Assembly (NCBI GenBank): GCA_030710605.1
Contig: CP092864.1
Span: 145,451,261-145,515,260, forward strand
Reading direction: 5' to 3'
DNA: 64,000 bases
Origin: Cordylochernes scorpioides
Lineage: Eukaryota > Arthropoda > Arachnida > Pseudoscorpiones > Chernetidae
A program made the position numbers and the translations under genes. Shown here one piece after another: positions 31,980 through 40,148 of the stretch. Position 1 is the stretch's first letter; the number at the start of each line of letters is the position of its first letter. The notes under the pieces are model-generated. The model searched no databases. It saw only the letters and a program-made list of their open reading frames with translations, and was not told the DNA's origin.

Positions 31980-32270
31980 TATCATCTTTAAAAATCCTGA
32001 CTCAACTGACCTGGTTGATAGAACTCAGCAATGGTCCCACTCCAGGGATATGGAGGAGCTGTGTCTGTACTCATGTTAGAGTCGGCAGCAAAGGCTCCCA
32101 TGTTAGGAAAAGCCTCAAACTACAGGCAAAGTCAGACTTTCACTAAAGTATGCCTGGATCATGGTGCCATGATCAACGAAAGCTGCACCCCTATACCCCA
32201 TTCCATGAGATCATGAACTCATGGAATTCGTGTAAACTTTGCACGGGGGGATAAGAAACAACAACAACAA
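31980..32270 (+). pseudogene. 3' end of a non-LTR element, family Lb copy 2
   Basis: Reverse complement of 13636-13896, with the 61-aa ORF at 32031-32216 (MVPLQGYGGAVSVLMLESAA...CLDHGAMINESCTPIPHSMRS) and a tail AAGAAACAACAACAACAAAA. A 3' tail of this kind suggests target-primed insertion by a LINE. The opposite orientation of the two copies argues for independent insertions. Confidence 0.6.
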
Positions 32271-32814
32271 AATATCGTCTTGTTAGATACAGAGCACAAC
32301 ATACATAAATAAGGAAAGATTATCTCACATCCAATAAATGCTTCAATAGGTCTCATCAGAATGATTGAATACCTATAAAGAAATAAATAAAGACGAAAAG
32401 ACGAAAAAAAAGAAGAAGAGTTTCTTTTAATAGAAATATATCAAATCAAGCTTTCGGGCAAAAAAACCCTTCTACAGGCGTGATTACAGCATCAAACTTG
32501 GTACTATAATGTAGGTACAATGGCTAAAAAGAGAATATATACATATAACTATTTACATATTTGCGGAATAAATTATGAAAATGAGGATTTGCATGAGTTA
32601 TGACTATTTTATAATTAGAGAGATATTAAGTAAATAAATAAATAAGGAATTAATGCTTGGAGTTTGAAACTATAGGGGAATATGCCAATGTAAATATTCG
32701 CTCACGCGACCACTTTATTTATAAATAAATAAAGACACAAGTAAAGCAGAAATATATGGAAGATTAATTATATAGAATATACAATACACAATAATATAAA
32801 AATCTTATTAATAT
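32271..32814. other. Stretch with a decayed hammerhead-like hairpin
   Basis: On the minus strand near 32452-32490 the order is CTGTAGA, a GGG/CCC hairpin with a T-rich loop, GAAA, AGCT. The A6-to-U change would inactivate a hammerhead. A similar CTGTCGA form lies at 39906. No gene seen. Confidence 0.35.
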
Positions 32815-32877
32815 TGTCGCAAAGTATGTATTATTTTATTAACGAGTATTATTTTTTATGTTTATATTTTAATACTC

Positions 32878-33521
32878 AACAACAACAACAAAACGCCTTT
32901 ATTCAGGGTCACTGACCCTATGCAGGATTCACCAGAGGTATGCATAAGAACAAAGCAGTGAGAAAAAGGAAATGACGATATATACAGAAGAAAAAGAAAA
33001 AAAGACAAGAAAGAGAAAGAGGGAAGCAAGAAAAACAACACAAAAAGAGTAGCCGTAAGAAAGTGAGGAGTGAGTGTCACTTGGCCTTCTTCTGAGATAT
33101 GGACTTGCGGAAACCATAAAACGCCGTAGCAATATACTTATTCTGGGTCATATTGTCAATTATTGATGGAAGTGAAGCACAGAGTTGCCCAGTTTTGAGC
33201 ATAAGGGTTCTTCTTTCTTCTTTCAGAGCATAGCAATCAAAAATATAGTGAGTGATTTCATTTTTTAGTTTTGAATTACAGAAGGTACAAATCGGGTCCT
33301 CACCGCAGAGCATCTTGGTGGGGTTTTCTCTAAAAAACTTGAAAGTATTCTAACTTGTGCGAGTAGTCTTACAACCGGGAAAGGAAAATCTCCTAAAAGG
33401 TATCCCTCCGTCATGAAAGATATGTGAATGTCTTTGTAGTGAGAGTATAGCTTAGATTTATCCATTCTTGTAAGGTCGTTTTGTATAGATTGGTCTGCCG
33501 CTGTTTTTAAGAGCCCTGTAA
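32878..33521 (-). mobile_element. 5'-truncated LINE with 15-bp target duplication
   Basis: 644 bp bounded by a perfect direct repeat TATATTTTAATACTC (32863-32877 and 33522-33536). On the minus strand the element ends in a (GTT)n simple tail. The empty site is preserved at 830-850. This is a textbook target-primed reverse transcription product. Confidence 0.9.
33077..33465 (-). pseudogene. LINE ORF2 C-terminus within the 32878 insertion
   Basis: Two overlapping minus-strand frames (33265-33465 and 33077-33313). The downstream one reads EDPICTFCNSKLKNEITHYIFDC, a CX2C...H...C cluster of LINE ORF2 C-termini, then a tail ending FYGFRKSISQKKAK and TGA. The upstream frame overlaps it and a frameshift probably joins them near 33290. 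The RT domain is missing, as expected for a 5'-truncated insertion. A different LINE lineage from L1x. Confidence 0.7.
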
Positions 33522-33655
33522 TATATTTTAATACTCTGTAAACTTCCCTATTTTGCTTATCTTTTGTTTATCCTTCATAGTTTGTTCTTGCCTGAAATAA
33601 ATTGCTGTCTCATCCCGAAGTTGGTCTTCCCTAATTTTCCACGTGGCAATATTTA

Positions 33656-33765
33656 GAAAAAGGCATCTCCTTATCGTGTAACTGAAAGTTGCTGATCGCT
33701 TGCGCCATCTATCGGAATAAATATCTACTATTCATTGATTTTTAATTATTCCAGAATTAACCAAA
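33656..33765 (+). repeat. Dispersed repeat P2, copy 1
   Basis: GGCATCTCCTTATCGTGTAAC, GAAAGTTGCTGAT, CGCCATCTATCGGAATAAAT and ATTATTCCAGAAT blocks, shared with 35.53 kb and the palindrome at 35.8-36.1 kb. Confidence 0.7.
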
Positions 33766-33769
33766 TATT

Positions 33770-34130
33770 GTATAGAGAAAGAATGTGTGGCAAAAATTAA
33801 CCTCAATACATCTTTTACTGGAGTATCCTATTTTACAAGACTATAGAATCGACAATAATTTGATAGTAAAAGATCTAAGCATTTTTATTTCCAGTAAAGA
33901 AATGTATATTAAATTTAATACCTTTTGTAGATATATATTGAATTATATAGCAACAAATATCTTTTAAGAAACTGATAATTTATATTATGTTGATTGTACA
34001 TATTGCCAGACACTTCTTTCTTTTGTACACAGTTCTTTTTTCTCGTTTTTCCCTCTCTTTCTCCTTGTTAATAGCATATGACTATTCTATTCACGGCCTA
34101 AAATTATTGTAAATATAATATATTGAAAAT
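33770..34130 (+). pseudogene. LINE L1x 3' end, plus-strand copy
   Basis: The ORF 33785-33967 reads TSIHLLLEYPILQDYRIDNN...KEMYIKFNTFCRYILNYIATNIF-stop, the same end as the copies at 17311 and 52374 (the last Cys of the C/H cluster is Tyr here). The 3' UTR (ATTGCCAGACACTTCTTTC onward) equals that at 17.66 kb. It stops where HH5 begins near 34130, so its terminal tail is missing. Confidence 0.75.
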
Positions 34131-34312
34131 AGAGCAATCCATAAATAAATCTATAACCAATATTTCAGTTGGCTGAACGCCAACCTTTATCAAGGTATTA
34201 TAACATATAATTTAATACCTTATTATAAATACCTTGTTATAATAACTTGATAAAGGTTGGCGTCCAATATATTGGTAAAATAAATGATATTTTGATCCAA
34301 TATATGCCTTTT
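34131..34312. repeat. HH5 copies 3 and 4, inverted pair
   Basis: AGAGCAATCCATAAATAAATC and CAATATTTCAGTTGGCTGAACG at the left; at the right, CTTGATAAAGGTTGGCG and GATCCAATATATGCC in opposite orientation, with half of the fold deleted in the right arm. Confidence 0.7.
34156..34197 (-). ncRNA. Hammerhead-like motif, HH5 copy 3
   Basis: TACC, TTGATAA, A, GGTTGGC/GCCAACT with loop GTTCA, GAAA, TATT, GGT. The core differs from CTGANGA at two places, as in copy 1; stem II is one pair longer through a G-U pair. Confidence 0.45.
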
Positions 34313-34328
34313 TATTTAAATATAAATA

Positions 34329-34628
34329 TATCTTAAGAGACGAGGGTCGCCTCTCCCGTCAAAATAGACGTCTAAAACCAGACGCCATCTATTGACCGTC
34401 TCCGCAACTAGCGGCATCGGGTCGGTGACAAAGCCACAACACCAACTTTGGCAAACTGAGAAGCGTCCACCTAGAGACCATGGTTTCGGTCTAATGGCCC
34501 TCGTCAGTCTAGGGCGGACTTTATTCCATGAGATCCACACGGGATCTAATGGAATCTTGACAATCTACCAAAGAGGTGTTTTAGACGTTTATTTTGACAG
34601 GAGAGGCGACCCTTGTCTCTTAAGATCA
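34329..34628. repeat. HH2 element with 50-bp terminal inverted repeats
   Basis: The left end CTTAAGAGACGAGGGTCGCC...GTCAAAATAGACGTC and the right end GACGTTTATTTTGACAGG...CGACCCTTGTCTCTTAAG are inverted copies of about 50 bp. The body has GACGCCATCTATTGACCGTC, ACAAAGCCACAACACCAAC and the hammerhead at 34470-34513. Confidence 0.75.
34470..34513 (-). ncRNA. Hammerhead ribozyme candidate, HH2 copy F
   Basis: Stem I CCTAGA/TCTAGG (6 perfect pairs); core CTGACGA; stem II GGGC/GACC with one mismatch and loop CATTA; GAAA; helix III as the palindrome ACCATGGT; cleavage-site residue C. All invariant core bases are present. The palindromic helix III with almost no loop suggests it would act best as a dimer, a known feature of minimal type-I hammerheads. 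The reading frame plays no role. Confidence 0.65.
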
Positions 34629-34649
34629 ATTTCCTCCCGGCAAAATTTC

Positions 34650-34830
34650 CATCTATATACATGTATATATATATATACATATATATATATTAAAAATAAA
34701 GAAGGAATCTCCTGACCACGAGCACATGTGCTTTTTATGTATATATGTATAGACAAATGTAAAGGCATACATGTATGACAGTGCAAGTTTCCTCAGGGGA
34801 TCATAGCACTTTAAATTGAAATAAATAAAA
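34650..34830 (+). repeat. HH1 head fragment followed by LINE L1x tail
   Basis: AAGGAATCTCCTGACCACGA and GCACATGTGCTTTTTATG belong to the HH1 head. From 34741, TATAGACAAATGTAAAGGC to ATAGCACTTTAAATTGAAAT is the L1x 3' terminus as at 17.8 kb. Confidence 0.6.
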
Positions 34831-35259
34831 TTTATTCTAAATATTACAGAACAAAAGAAAAATTCAAAGAGAATCAAGCCCACTATCATTCATTTAATAT
34901 TCAATATCTTTTGGTAAAAAAAGCCGTCAGGAATAAGTTACTTCAAAATAATTTTATTATCCATAGTTTCGGGTTTTTTCGTCCTTTTACAGGAGTATTT
35001 TTTTAAAAACTATAACGCTCGCTATTAGAGGGAGGAAGAGATAGAAAAAAAGTTTGAACTTTATGCATTTCTATATATTTAATGATCAAACATTTTTTAT
35101 AAACAGAAAGAAAATTCAAATATATATATATTGAGTAATTTTGAAAGAAGTTATATAAAGTATTTAAAAAAATTTATTATGATTCACTAATCTTGATAAA
35201 AAGGAGTATAGTTTAAATATTAAGTCAGATATATATTTTTTTCTATCAGTTTTTCATAT
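34831..35259. other. Stretch without gene; weak hammerhead-like relic
   Basis: Near 34965-35000 the minus strand shows CTGTAAA, an AGG/CCC hairpin and GAAAC, a decayed version of the motif at 32452. Otherwise AT-rich. Confidence 0.3.
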
Positions 35260-35510
35260 ATATATATTAAAAATAAAGAAGGAATTTCCTGACCAAAAGC
35301 ACATATGCTTTTTAGATGGCAGAGCGTCATCTAGTAGAGCAAAAATAAACTAAACCTTTATTTAACTTGCTCCGTGATATTTGGCCAAACCAATTTCTTG
35401 ATAAATCAAGAAAAGCCATCCACGAATGCGTTTCGCGCTGTTGGTCTTTGTCAGCGTGGGGTAGGTTGTACCACTGCGATCAAAAATATTTTTTCTATTG
35501 TTTTTCATAT
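35260..35510. repeat. HH1 copy C
   Basis: AGAGCGTCATCTAGTAGAGC, TGATATTTGGCCAAACC, TTGATAAATCAAGAAAAGCC, then the ribozyme relic at 35420-35459. Confidence 0.7.
35420..35459 (-). ncRNA. Hammerhead relic, HH1 copy C
   Basis: CCACG/CGTGG stem I and GAAA are intact, but the core box is CTGACAA (G8 lost) and stem II no longer pairs. Inactive. Confidence 0.45.
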
Positions 35511-35524
35511 ATATTTATATATAT

Positions 35525-35640
35525 AAAGAAAAAGGCATCTCCTTATCGTGCAACTGAAAGTTGCTGATGGCTTGCGCCATCTGTCGGAATAAATATCAAC
35601 TATTCTCGTTGATTTTTAATTATTCCAGAAATGGCCAAAT
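35525..35640 (+). repeat. Dispersed repeat P2, copy 2
   Basis: AAGGCATCTCCTTATCGTGC, AACTGAAAGTTGCTGATGGC and TGCGCCATCTGTCGGAATAA as in the other P2 copies. The CAACTGAAAGTTG part is a small hairpin. Confidence 0.7.
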
Positions 35641-35830
35641 ACCCATTCTTGATTAATCAAGAAAAGCTAACCACGGACGCGTTTCGGGCTGTTGGCCCTC
35701 ATCAGCGTGGTGCAAGCTGTACCTCAACAACCAAAAAATTGGTCATTAAGGCATCCTGAAAAATCATGAAACGGGTAGTTAAGGCCAGAATTGCGTGAGG
35801 ACGCTACGCAATGTGAAAAAATTGTCCAAA
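35640..35830. repeat. HH1 copy A, right part
   Basis: TTGATTAATCAAGAAAAGC, the ribozyme at 35670-35711, then AACCAAAAAATTGGTCATT and GGCATCCTGAAAAATCATG. The last part recurs inverted at 36724-36822, where the assembly gap cuts it. Confidence 0.7.
35670..35711 (-). ncRNA. Hammerhead ribozyme candidate, HH1 copy A (best in window)
   Basis: Minus strand, in order: ACCACG (stem I), CTGATGA, GGGC-CAACA-GCCC (stem II and loop), GAAA, CGCG, T, C, CGTGGT (stem I). Stem I has 6 and stem II 4 perfect pairs, all invariant residues are present, and the cleavage site is GUC, the most favoured triplet; predicted cleavage is between 35676 and 35675. Helix III is the palindrome ACGCGT with no room for a loop, so dimers are expected. 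Copies B, C and D show the same layout. Confidence 0.78.
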
Positions 35831-36118
35831 TGTAACATTGTACTGGGATAAGGTGCATAAATTAAGAAAAAGGCATCTCCTTATCGTGCAACTGAAAGTT
35901 GCTAATGGCTGGCGCCATCTGTCGGAATAAATATCAACTATTCTCGTTGATTTGGCCAATTCTGGAATAATTAAAAATCAACGAGAATAGTTGATATTTA
36001 TTCCGACAGATGGCGCCAGCCATCAGCAACTTTCAGTTGCACGATAAGGAGATGCCTTTTTCTTAATTTATGCACCTTATCCCAGTACAATGTTACATTT
36101 GTACAATTTTTTCACATT
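35811..36118. repeat. Near-perfect palindrome containing P2
   Basis: Arms 35811-35952 and 35976-36118 are reverse complements with very few differences (GTAACATTGTACTGGGATAA and its complement mark the outer part). The spacer is about 22 bp (GGCCAATTCTGG). Such a structure would form a long hairpin in RNA or single-stranded DNA. Confidence 0.9.
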
Positions 36119-36149
36119 TATATATATTAAAAAACGAAAGAAAAAAATA

Positions 36150-36310
36150 AAAGATAAAAAGATCAGGTGTTGAAATCAATATTAAAAATGGCATATCCTG
36201 ACCAGGAGCACATGTGCTTTTCAGAAGGCAGAGCGCCATCTGGTGGAACAGAAATCAACTAAACATTGATTTAGCCTGTTCCCTGATATTTGGCCAACCC
36301 AATATTTATT
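36150..36310 (+). repeat. HH1 head fragment
   Basis: GCATATCCTGACCAGGAGC, AGAGCGCCATCTGGTGGAAC, AACATTGATTTAGCCTGTTC and CTGATATTTGGCCAACCC. The ribozyme part is absent. Confidence 0.7.
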
Positions 36311-36723
36311 TACATTTAAGATTTAAAAACGAATATGTTTTCATACAAGAATCTATAATATTAATGATAATATTAAAATATATATATATATTTATATATG
36401 GAATAGGGACTGCAAATTTAACTTATGAACTAACGCAACACTGTATTCTGATTAACTAATGAACTCTACGCTGATTGGCTGATTAATGTCACCTGATTCT
36501 AACAACCAATCAGAACACGATAAATATATATATAAATCTAAGACGGTGATCTCTGATTGGATGTGACATGGTCAATAAATACAGATCAACCAATCAATTT
36601 AAACCAGAAAGAATACAATCAAATAAAGACAATACAAGAAATAAAGGTCGAGAAAAGCTTATTTGAAATGTCTCAAATGTTTGAGAGAGAAATAAAATAT
36701 GTCTTCAACATTCCTTATATTTT
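36311..36723. other. Stretch without recognised feature
   Basis: AT-rich, includes TATATATATAT runs near 36380; no ORF with similarity. Confidence 0.35.
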
Positions 36724-36822
36724 TTCACATTGTTTCGCGGTCTCACGCAATTCTGGCCTTCATGATTTTTCAGGATGCCTGAATGACCAGTGTTTTGGTC
36801 GTTGAGGTACAGCTTGCACCAC
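36724..36822. repeat. HH1 right part, inverted, ending at an assembly gap
   Basis: Reverse complement of 35705-35820 (ACGCAATTCTGGCC, CATGATTTTTCAGGATGCC). It stops at GCTTGCACCAC, exactly inside the stem I of the expected ribozyme. Confidence 0.7.
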
Positions 36823-36922
36823 NNNNNNNNNNNNNNNNNNNNNNNNNNNNNNNNNNNNNNNNNNNNNNNNNNNNNNNNNNNNNNNNNNNNNNNNNNNNNN
36901 NNNNNNNNNNNNNNNNNNNNNN
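36823..36922. other. Assembly gap (100 N)
   Basis: Exactly 100 N. Any ORF spanning it is an artefact. Confidence 1.
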
Positions 36923-37110
36923 TCAAAAATAGATATATTAAACCTACATTCTTTAGAAGAAAAAAAAAACAAATCATTGAGCTATGTTGGAAATATAACA
37001 AAAAGGACCTCTGGGTAAACCCCAGGACTATAATAGAAAAGCTGAGCCAATGGGACCTAATGGAGATCGTTTAAAAGACTTGAGGAATAAACAACAACAA
37101 TAAAAATACC
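36923..37110 (+). pseudogene. LINE-like ORF C-terminus with (AAC)n tail
   Basis: After the gap, an open frame reads KKKQIIELCWKYNKKDLWVNPRTIIEKLSQWDLMEIV-stop (stop near 37072), followed by GAATAAACAACAACAATAAA, a tail like those of the LINE insertions at 29597 and 32878. The peptide has no motif I can name; the tail and position suggest a LINE ORF end. The true start is hidden in the gap. Confidence 0.45.
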
Positions 37111-37329
37111 ACAATTTATATTTTATTAAATGGAAATATTTCAGTGTATGCTTATAGTTTCGCCATGGGTAGTGCACATTTACAAGAATTAGGATAGTAT
37201 TTCAACTCCACAAAATATTGGTTTATGAATACACCATTCCATTAAGGTCTTTATAATGATATACTGTTGCCGTATACATCGTTAGTTTTTTCTACAATAT
37301 TTTCAATTTGTTAAATACATCATCAAACA

Positions 37330-37560
37330 TATAAAGATTATATAAAAGGGCGTACCTGAATCTGTAAAGAAAAAAAAACAATTTGTTCTCAAAATATTTC
37401 GAGAGATTGCTCCTTCTTTATCAATTTATTGCACATTTATTGCACTGCGTAATAAATTGATAAAAAGGGAGCAATCTTTCGAAATATTTTGTGAAAAAAA
37501 AAAGTTTTTTTTTTTTTTTCATTACAGATCCAAGTACGCCCTTCTATATAATCTTAATTA
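37330..37560. repeat. Inverted repeat with TTGATAA/GAAATATT motifs
   Basis: Arms about 37337-37435 and 37445-37556 (AAAGGGCGTACCTGAATCTG against CAGATCCAAGTACGCCC, and TTTCGAGAGATTGCTCC against GGAGCAATCTTTCGAAA). Each arm carries TTGATAA, a GGAG-CAAT-CT hairpin and GAAATATT, an arrangement like HH5 but with weaker stems. Confidence 0.65.
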
Positions 37561-38361
37561 ATGGATCGCCTTTTGACTCAAAATATAAAGATTAATAATA
37601 TAGTTTTAAAGGAGTCTATATATATTTAACTACCAGAATAATTAGAGGCTCTAATGACAGCTAAAATATTCTGAAAGTAAAACAAATATTTAGAAAGGTA
37701 GTCATTGAGTTCTTGGTAGATTGTAGAAAAATGAAAATTTCCAATCCTCAGTAAGTCGAGAGAGAAGTTGTCCTATTGGGAATTCCACCATTACTATTCA
37801 GAAGATTATAAACAACGGGACTAAGTTATTCAGTTAAAATTTCTAAGATGGCGAAGATTTCACGTTGTGTTAATTCGATTTTATATATTTATAAACTCAA
37901 GGATTAAAGTGGAAAGTCTGTAACAACAATATGGTATGTAGGTTTCACTGTTTATAATGGAATATTAACATATAGCGCTTTGACTATAGACAGATTAGAA
38001 ATGGACCGAAAAGTAAATGGATTGTTATAAGGAGACTGTGTAAAATAAGAAGAAAAAATGAACAATTTGGATAAAAGGAAGAGTGACAATTCTCTGAGAA
38101 TATTTTTCAATTACCAGATTAGATTTGCATGGAATTCAATATATGAATCAATTTTCTAATGGGTTCTTCTCTTTCAGGAATTTGTAGAAACTTGATTCAA
38201 GGACCGTGAGTCTATTTATAAATTATTCTACCATCTGTAGGGGTAGCTAACATTTCTTCGCAGAGAGGTATAACCTGATTGGTAGAAGCATTTTGACTTT
38301 TTTTCACAAATTGTCACAGCGTTCCGTAAAGAAGTGATGAACCAAAATGATTTGTTTATAT
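37561..38361. other. Stretch without recognised feature
   Basis: No ORF with similarity and no repeat recognised; base composition slightly less AT-rich than its surroundings. Confidence 0.35.
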
Positions 38362-38649
38362 TGTCGCGGAGATAAATAAAGCAAGGGCAAATTTGTGAAT
38401 AATTAATTTATTATAAAGGTGGGTATTTACCTTTTAGTTCTCCAATAAAATTATATACAAGAGGTATTTATAGGGAGAACAACTTATCCCAAGGTGAAAT
38501 AACAACAAGAGTGGTCAGCCACCGTCCCGTTTTCCTTAATTGCCGATAAGATTCCGAGAACCCCTCACATCTGTCCCCCCGGAGTCCAGTGATGATTGAC
38601 AGGTGTCCCATGGAGCTTCTTGTGGCCGGGGTTGTAGCGCTACTTGACA
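38362..38649 (-). repeat. Solo LTR, family V copy 1
   Basis: 288 bp that read TGTCAAGTAGCGC...CTCCGCGACA on the minus strand, with TG/CA ends, TGTC/GACA terminal inversion and ATAT direct repeats on both sides (38358-38361 and 38650-38653). A TATAAATACC promoter box lies near 38465. No internal region adjoins, so it is a solo LTR, probably Ty3/gypsy-like by its 4-bp duplication. Confidence 0.75.
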
Positions 38650-39114
38650 ATATTAAACCCAATACAGACAATACAGAAACCCAAGTTATTAAGTTTGTAA
38701 GACCCCGAAATATAAACCATATAGAATCAGACTTACACTCCTGGACAAAAATCAAGGAATTTGTACCTTTTAGTAAAATTTGGTCTTAAAGGGTTCCTTA
38801 GAAATCAAGTAATGGGTATTAAAGAGTTAGGATATGCCTTTTTGATTATATTCAGAATAACTACCAAACTAACAAATATATATTCGCAAAAAAATGATAA
38901 ACGAGAATTTTTTAAATCGGTTTGTGCTATGTCGAATATTGAGTCTGCAATACTCTTTCTGGATGCATAGTTCAGATAGGTCACCAAATTTCAATCATTT
39001 TCATGTTTGAACGAAATGTCTTTTAATACGTATTTTTATATAATTTGAACATTTATTTTTTGGTACGTTTGAGTTTATTTGTGCAGAAGATTCTTAAAGG
39101 CCACAGTTTTTTAA
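38650..39114. other. Stretch without recognised feature
   Basis: Short ORFs on both strands (38589-38970) partly overlap the LTR and show no known similarity. Confidence 0.3.
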
Positions 39115-39345
39115 ATATCATTAAAAAGATTTAATCGTAAAGATAGAAGCTACCTGGCTGGCCTTCATATTTCTTAAAATTGAAGATAGTTCGGCCAGTA
39201 AATCTTTTTATTATCTCTGCGTTTAGACAAAATTCTTTTGTCCTCGTCAGGAGCAAGCAAAAATTAAAATATTTCGCTAGGCGTTAAATCTTGTTCCAAA
39301 TACAATAGTTTAGGGTTTTAGCCCTCATCAGCACATGGACGGCTT
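39115..39345 (-). repeat. HH3 copy 2 and an additional hammerhead-like fragment
   Basis: On the minus strand the segment has AAATATTTTAATTTTTGC, the box and hairpin at 39215-39253, then TTACTGGCCGAACTATCTTC, matching 61020-61150. At 39311-39337 a separate CTGATGA, GGG/CCC hairpin and TAAAC occur. Confidence 0.65.
39215..39253 (-). ncRNA. Hammerhead relic, HH3 copy 2
   Basis: CTC/GAG stem I, CTGACGA, G, GACAAAA/TTTTGTC with loop GAA, then TAAA in place of GAAA. Loss of G12 should abolish cleavage; the stem II loop differs from copy 1 while the stem is identical. Confidence 0.45.
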
Positions 39346-39485
39346 CAAATTTATGACATCCTACGTGAGGAATTATGAAACCGATGGAATTTACCAAACA
39401 GCCGTTAAAGCTTATGAAGTGGCAATGGCCTATTTTCAGGGTAGAACACAGTATAAAGTTGCATTTAAAAGAAGAAGTGCCTCTT

Positions 39486-40148
39486 TTGGTACATTAGCTA
39501 CAACCCCGGCCACAGAAAGCTCCATGGGACACCTGTCATTCATCACTGGACTCCGGGAGGAACAGGTGTGAGGGGTTCTCGAAATCCTATCGGCAAATAA
39601 GGAAAACGGGACGGTGGCTGACCACTCTCATTATTATTATCTTTACCTTGGGATAACCAGGATAACATCAATAGACATATAGATATCCCAGAAGTATACA
39701 ATAGTTTAATACACAATCCTGATACATAAAACTACATTCTAGATAAGCAATAGTATATTTCTCGATTGTTTTGTATATATAAAATTTAATTCAGGCATAA
39801 AATATTCATGTTATTTAAAATATTTTGCACATCTTAAAATATGTAAATAGAATACCATATATAAATAATAGCTAAAAATTGTGATTCATTTCGTCTTATA
39901 CACTCCTGTCGAAGGGTTTACGATACCCGAAAGCTCGAGATATCATTTATGAAATAAAGAAACTTATCCTCGGAGTTTTCATGTGTTGTTGCAACTTATA
40001 CATCAGATGATTCAATCTTACGATAGGTTGTTATCCCTATAAATACCTCTGGTATATAATTTTATTGGAGAACTAAAAGGTAAATACCCACCTTTATAAT
40101 AAATTGATTATTCCCAAATTTGCCCTTGCTTTATTTATTTCCGCGACA
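39486..40148 (+). repeat. LTR family V copy 2, interrupted
   Basis: 39490-39656 (CTACAACCCCGGCCACAGAA to ACCTTGGGATAA) and 40030-40148 (TTATCCCTATAAATACC to CTTTATTTATTTCCGCGACA) match the continuous LTR at 63771-64000. About 375 bp of other DNA lies between. The first bases (TGTCAAG) are lost. Confidence 0.75.
39657..40029. repeat. Insertion inside LTR V copy 2
   Basis: GATAAC occurs at both the left junction and just inside, hinting at a short duplication. At 39905-39940 it carries CTGTCGA, a GGGT/ACCC hairpin, GAAA and AGCT, then GAAATAAAGAAAC, a decayed hammerhead-like module like that at 32452. Confidence 0.5.

Larger units (their letters stand above)
32815..33655. repeat. Dispersed repeat R1, copy 2, interrupted by a LINE
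   Basis: 32818-32877 and 33522-33650 together align with the continuous copy at 786-950. They are separated exactly by the LINE insertion at 32878-33521. Confidence 0.75.

Noticed and set aside
36705-37074. Three ORFs of 70-98 codons spanning the N gap
   Set aside because: They contain runs of unknown residues created by translating N; only the part after the gap (LINE-like end) has any meaning.
32452-39945. CTGTAGA and CTGTCGA motifs with GGG/CCC hairpins and GAAAGCT (32.47, 34.98 and 39.92 kb)
   Set aside because: The invariant A6 is U or the box is broken in all, stem I is three pairs or fewer. Kept only as decayed hammerhead-like pieces.
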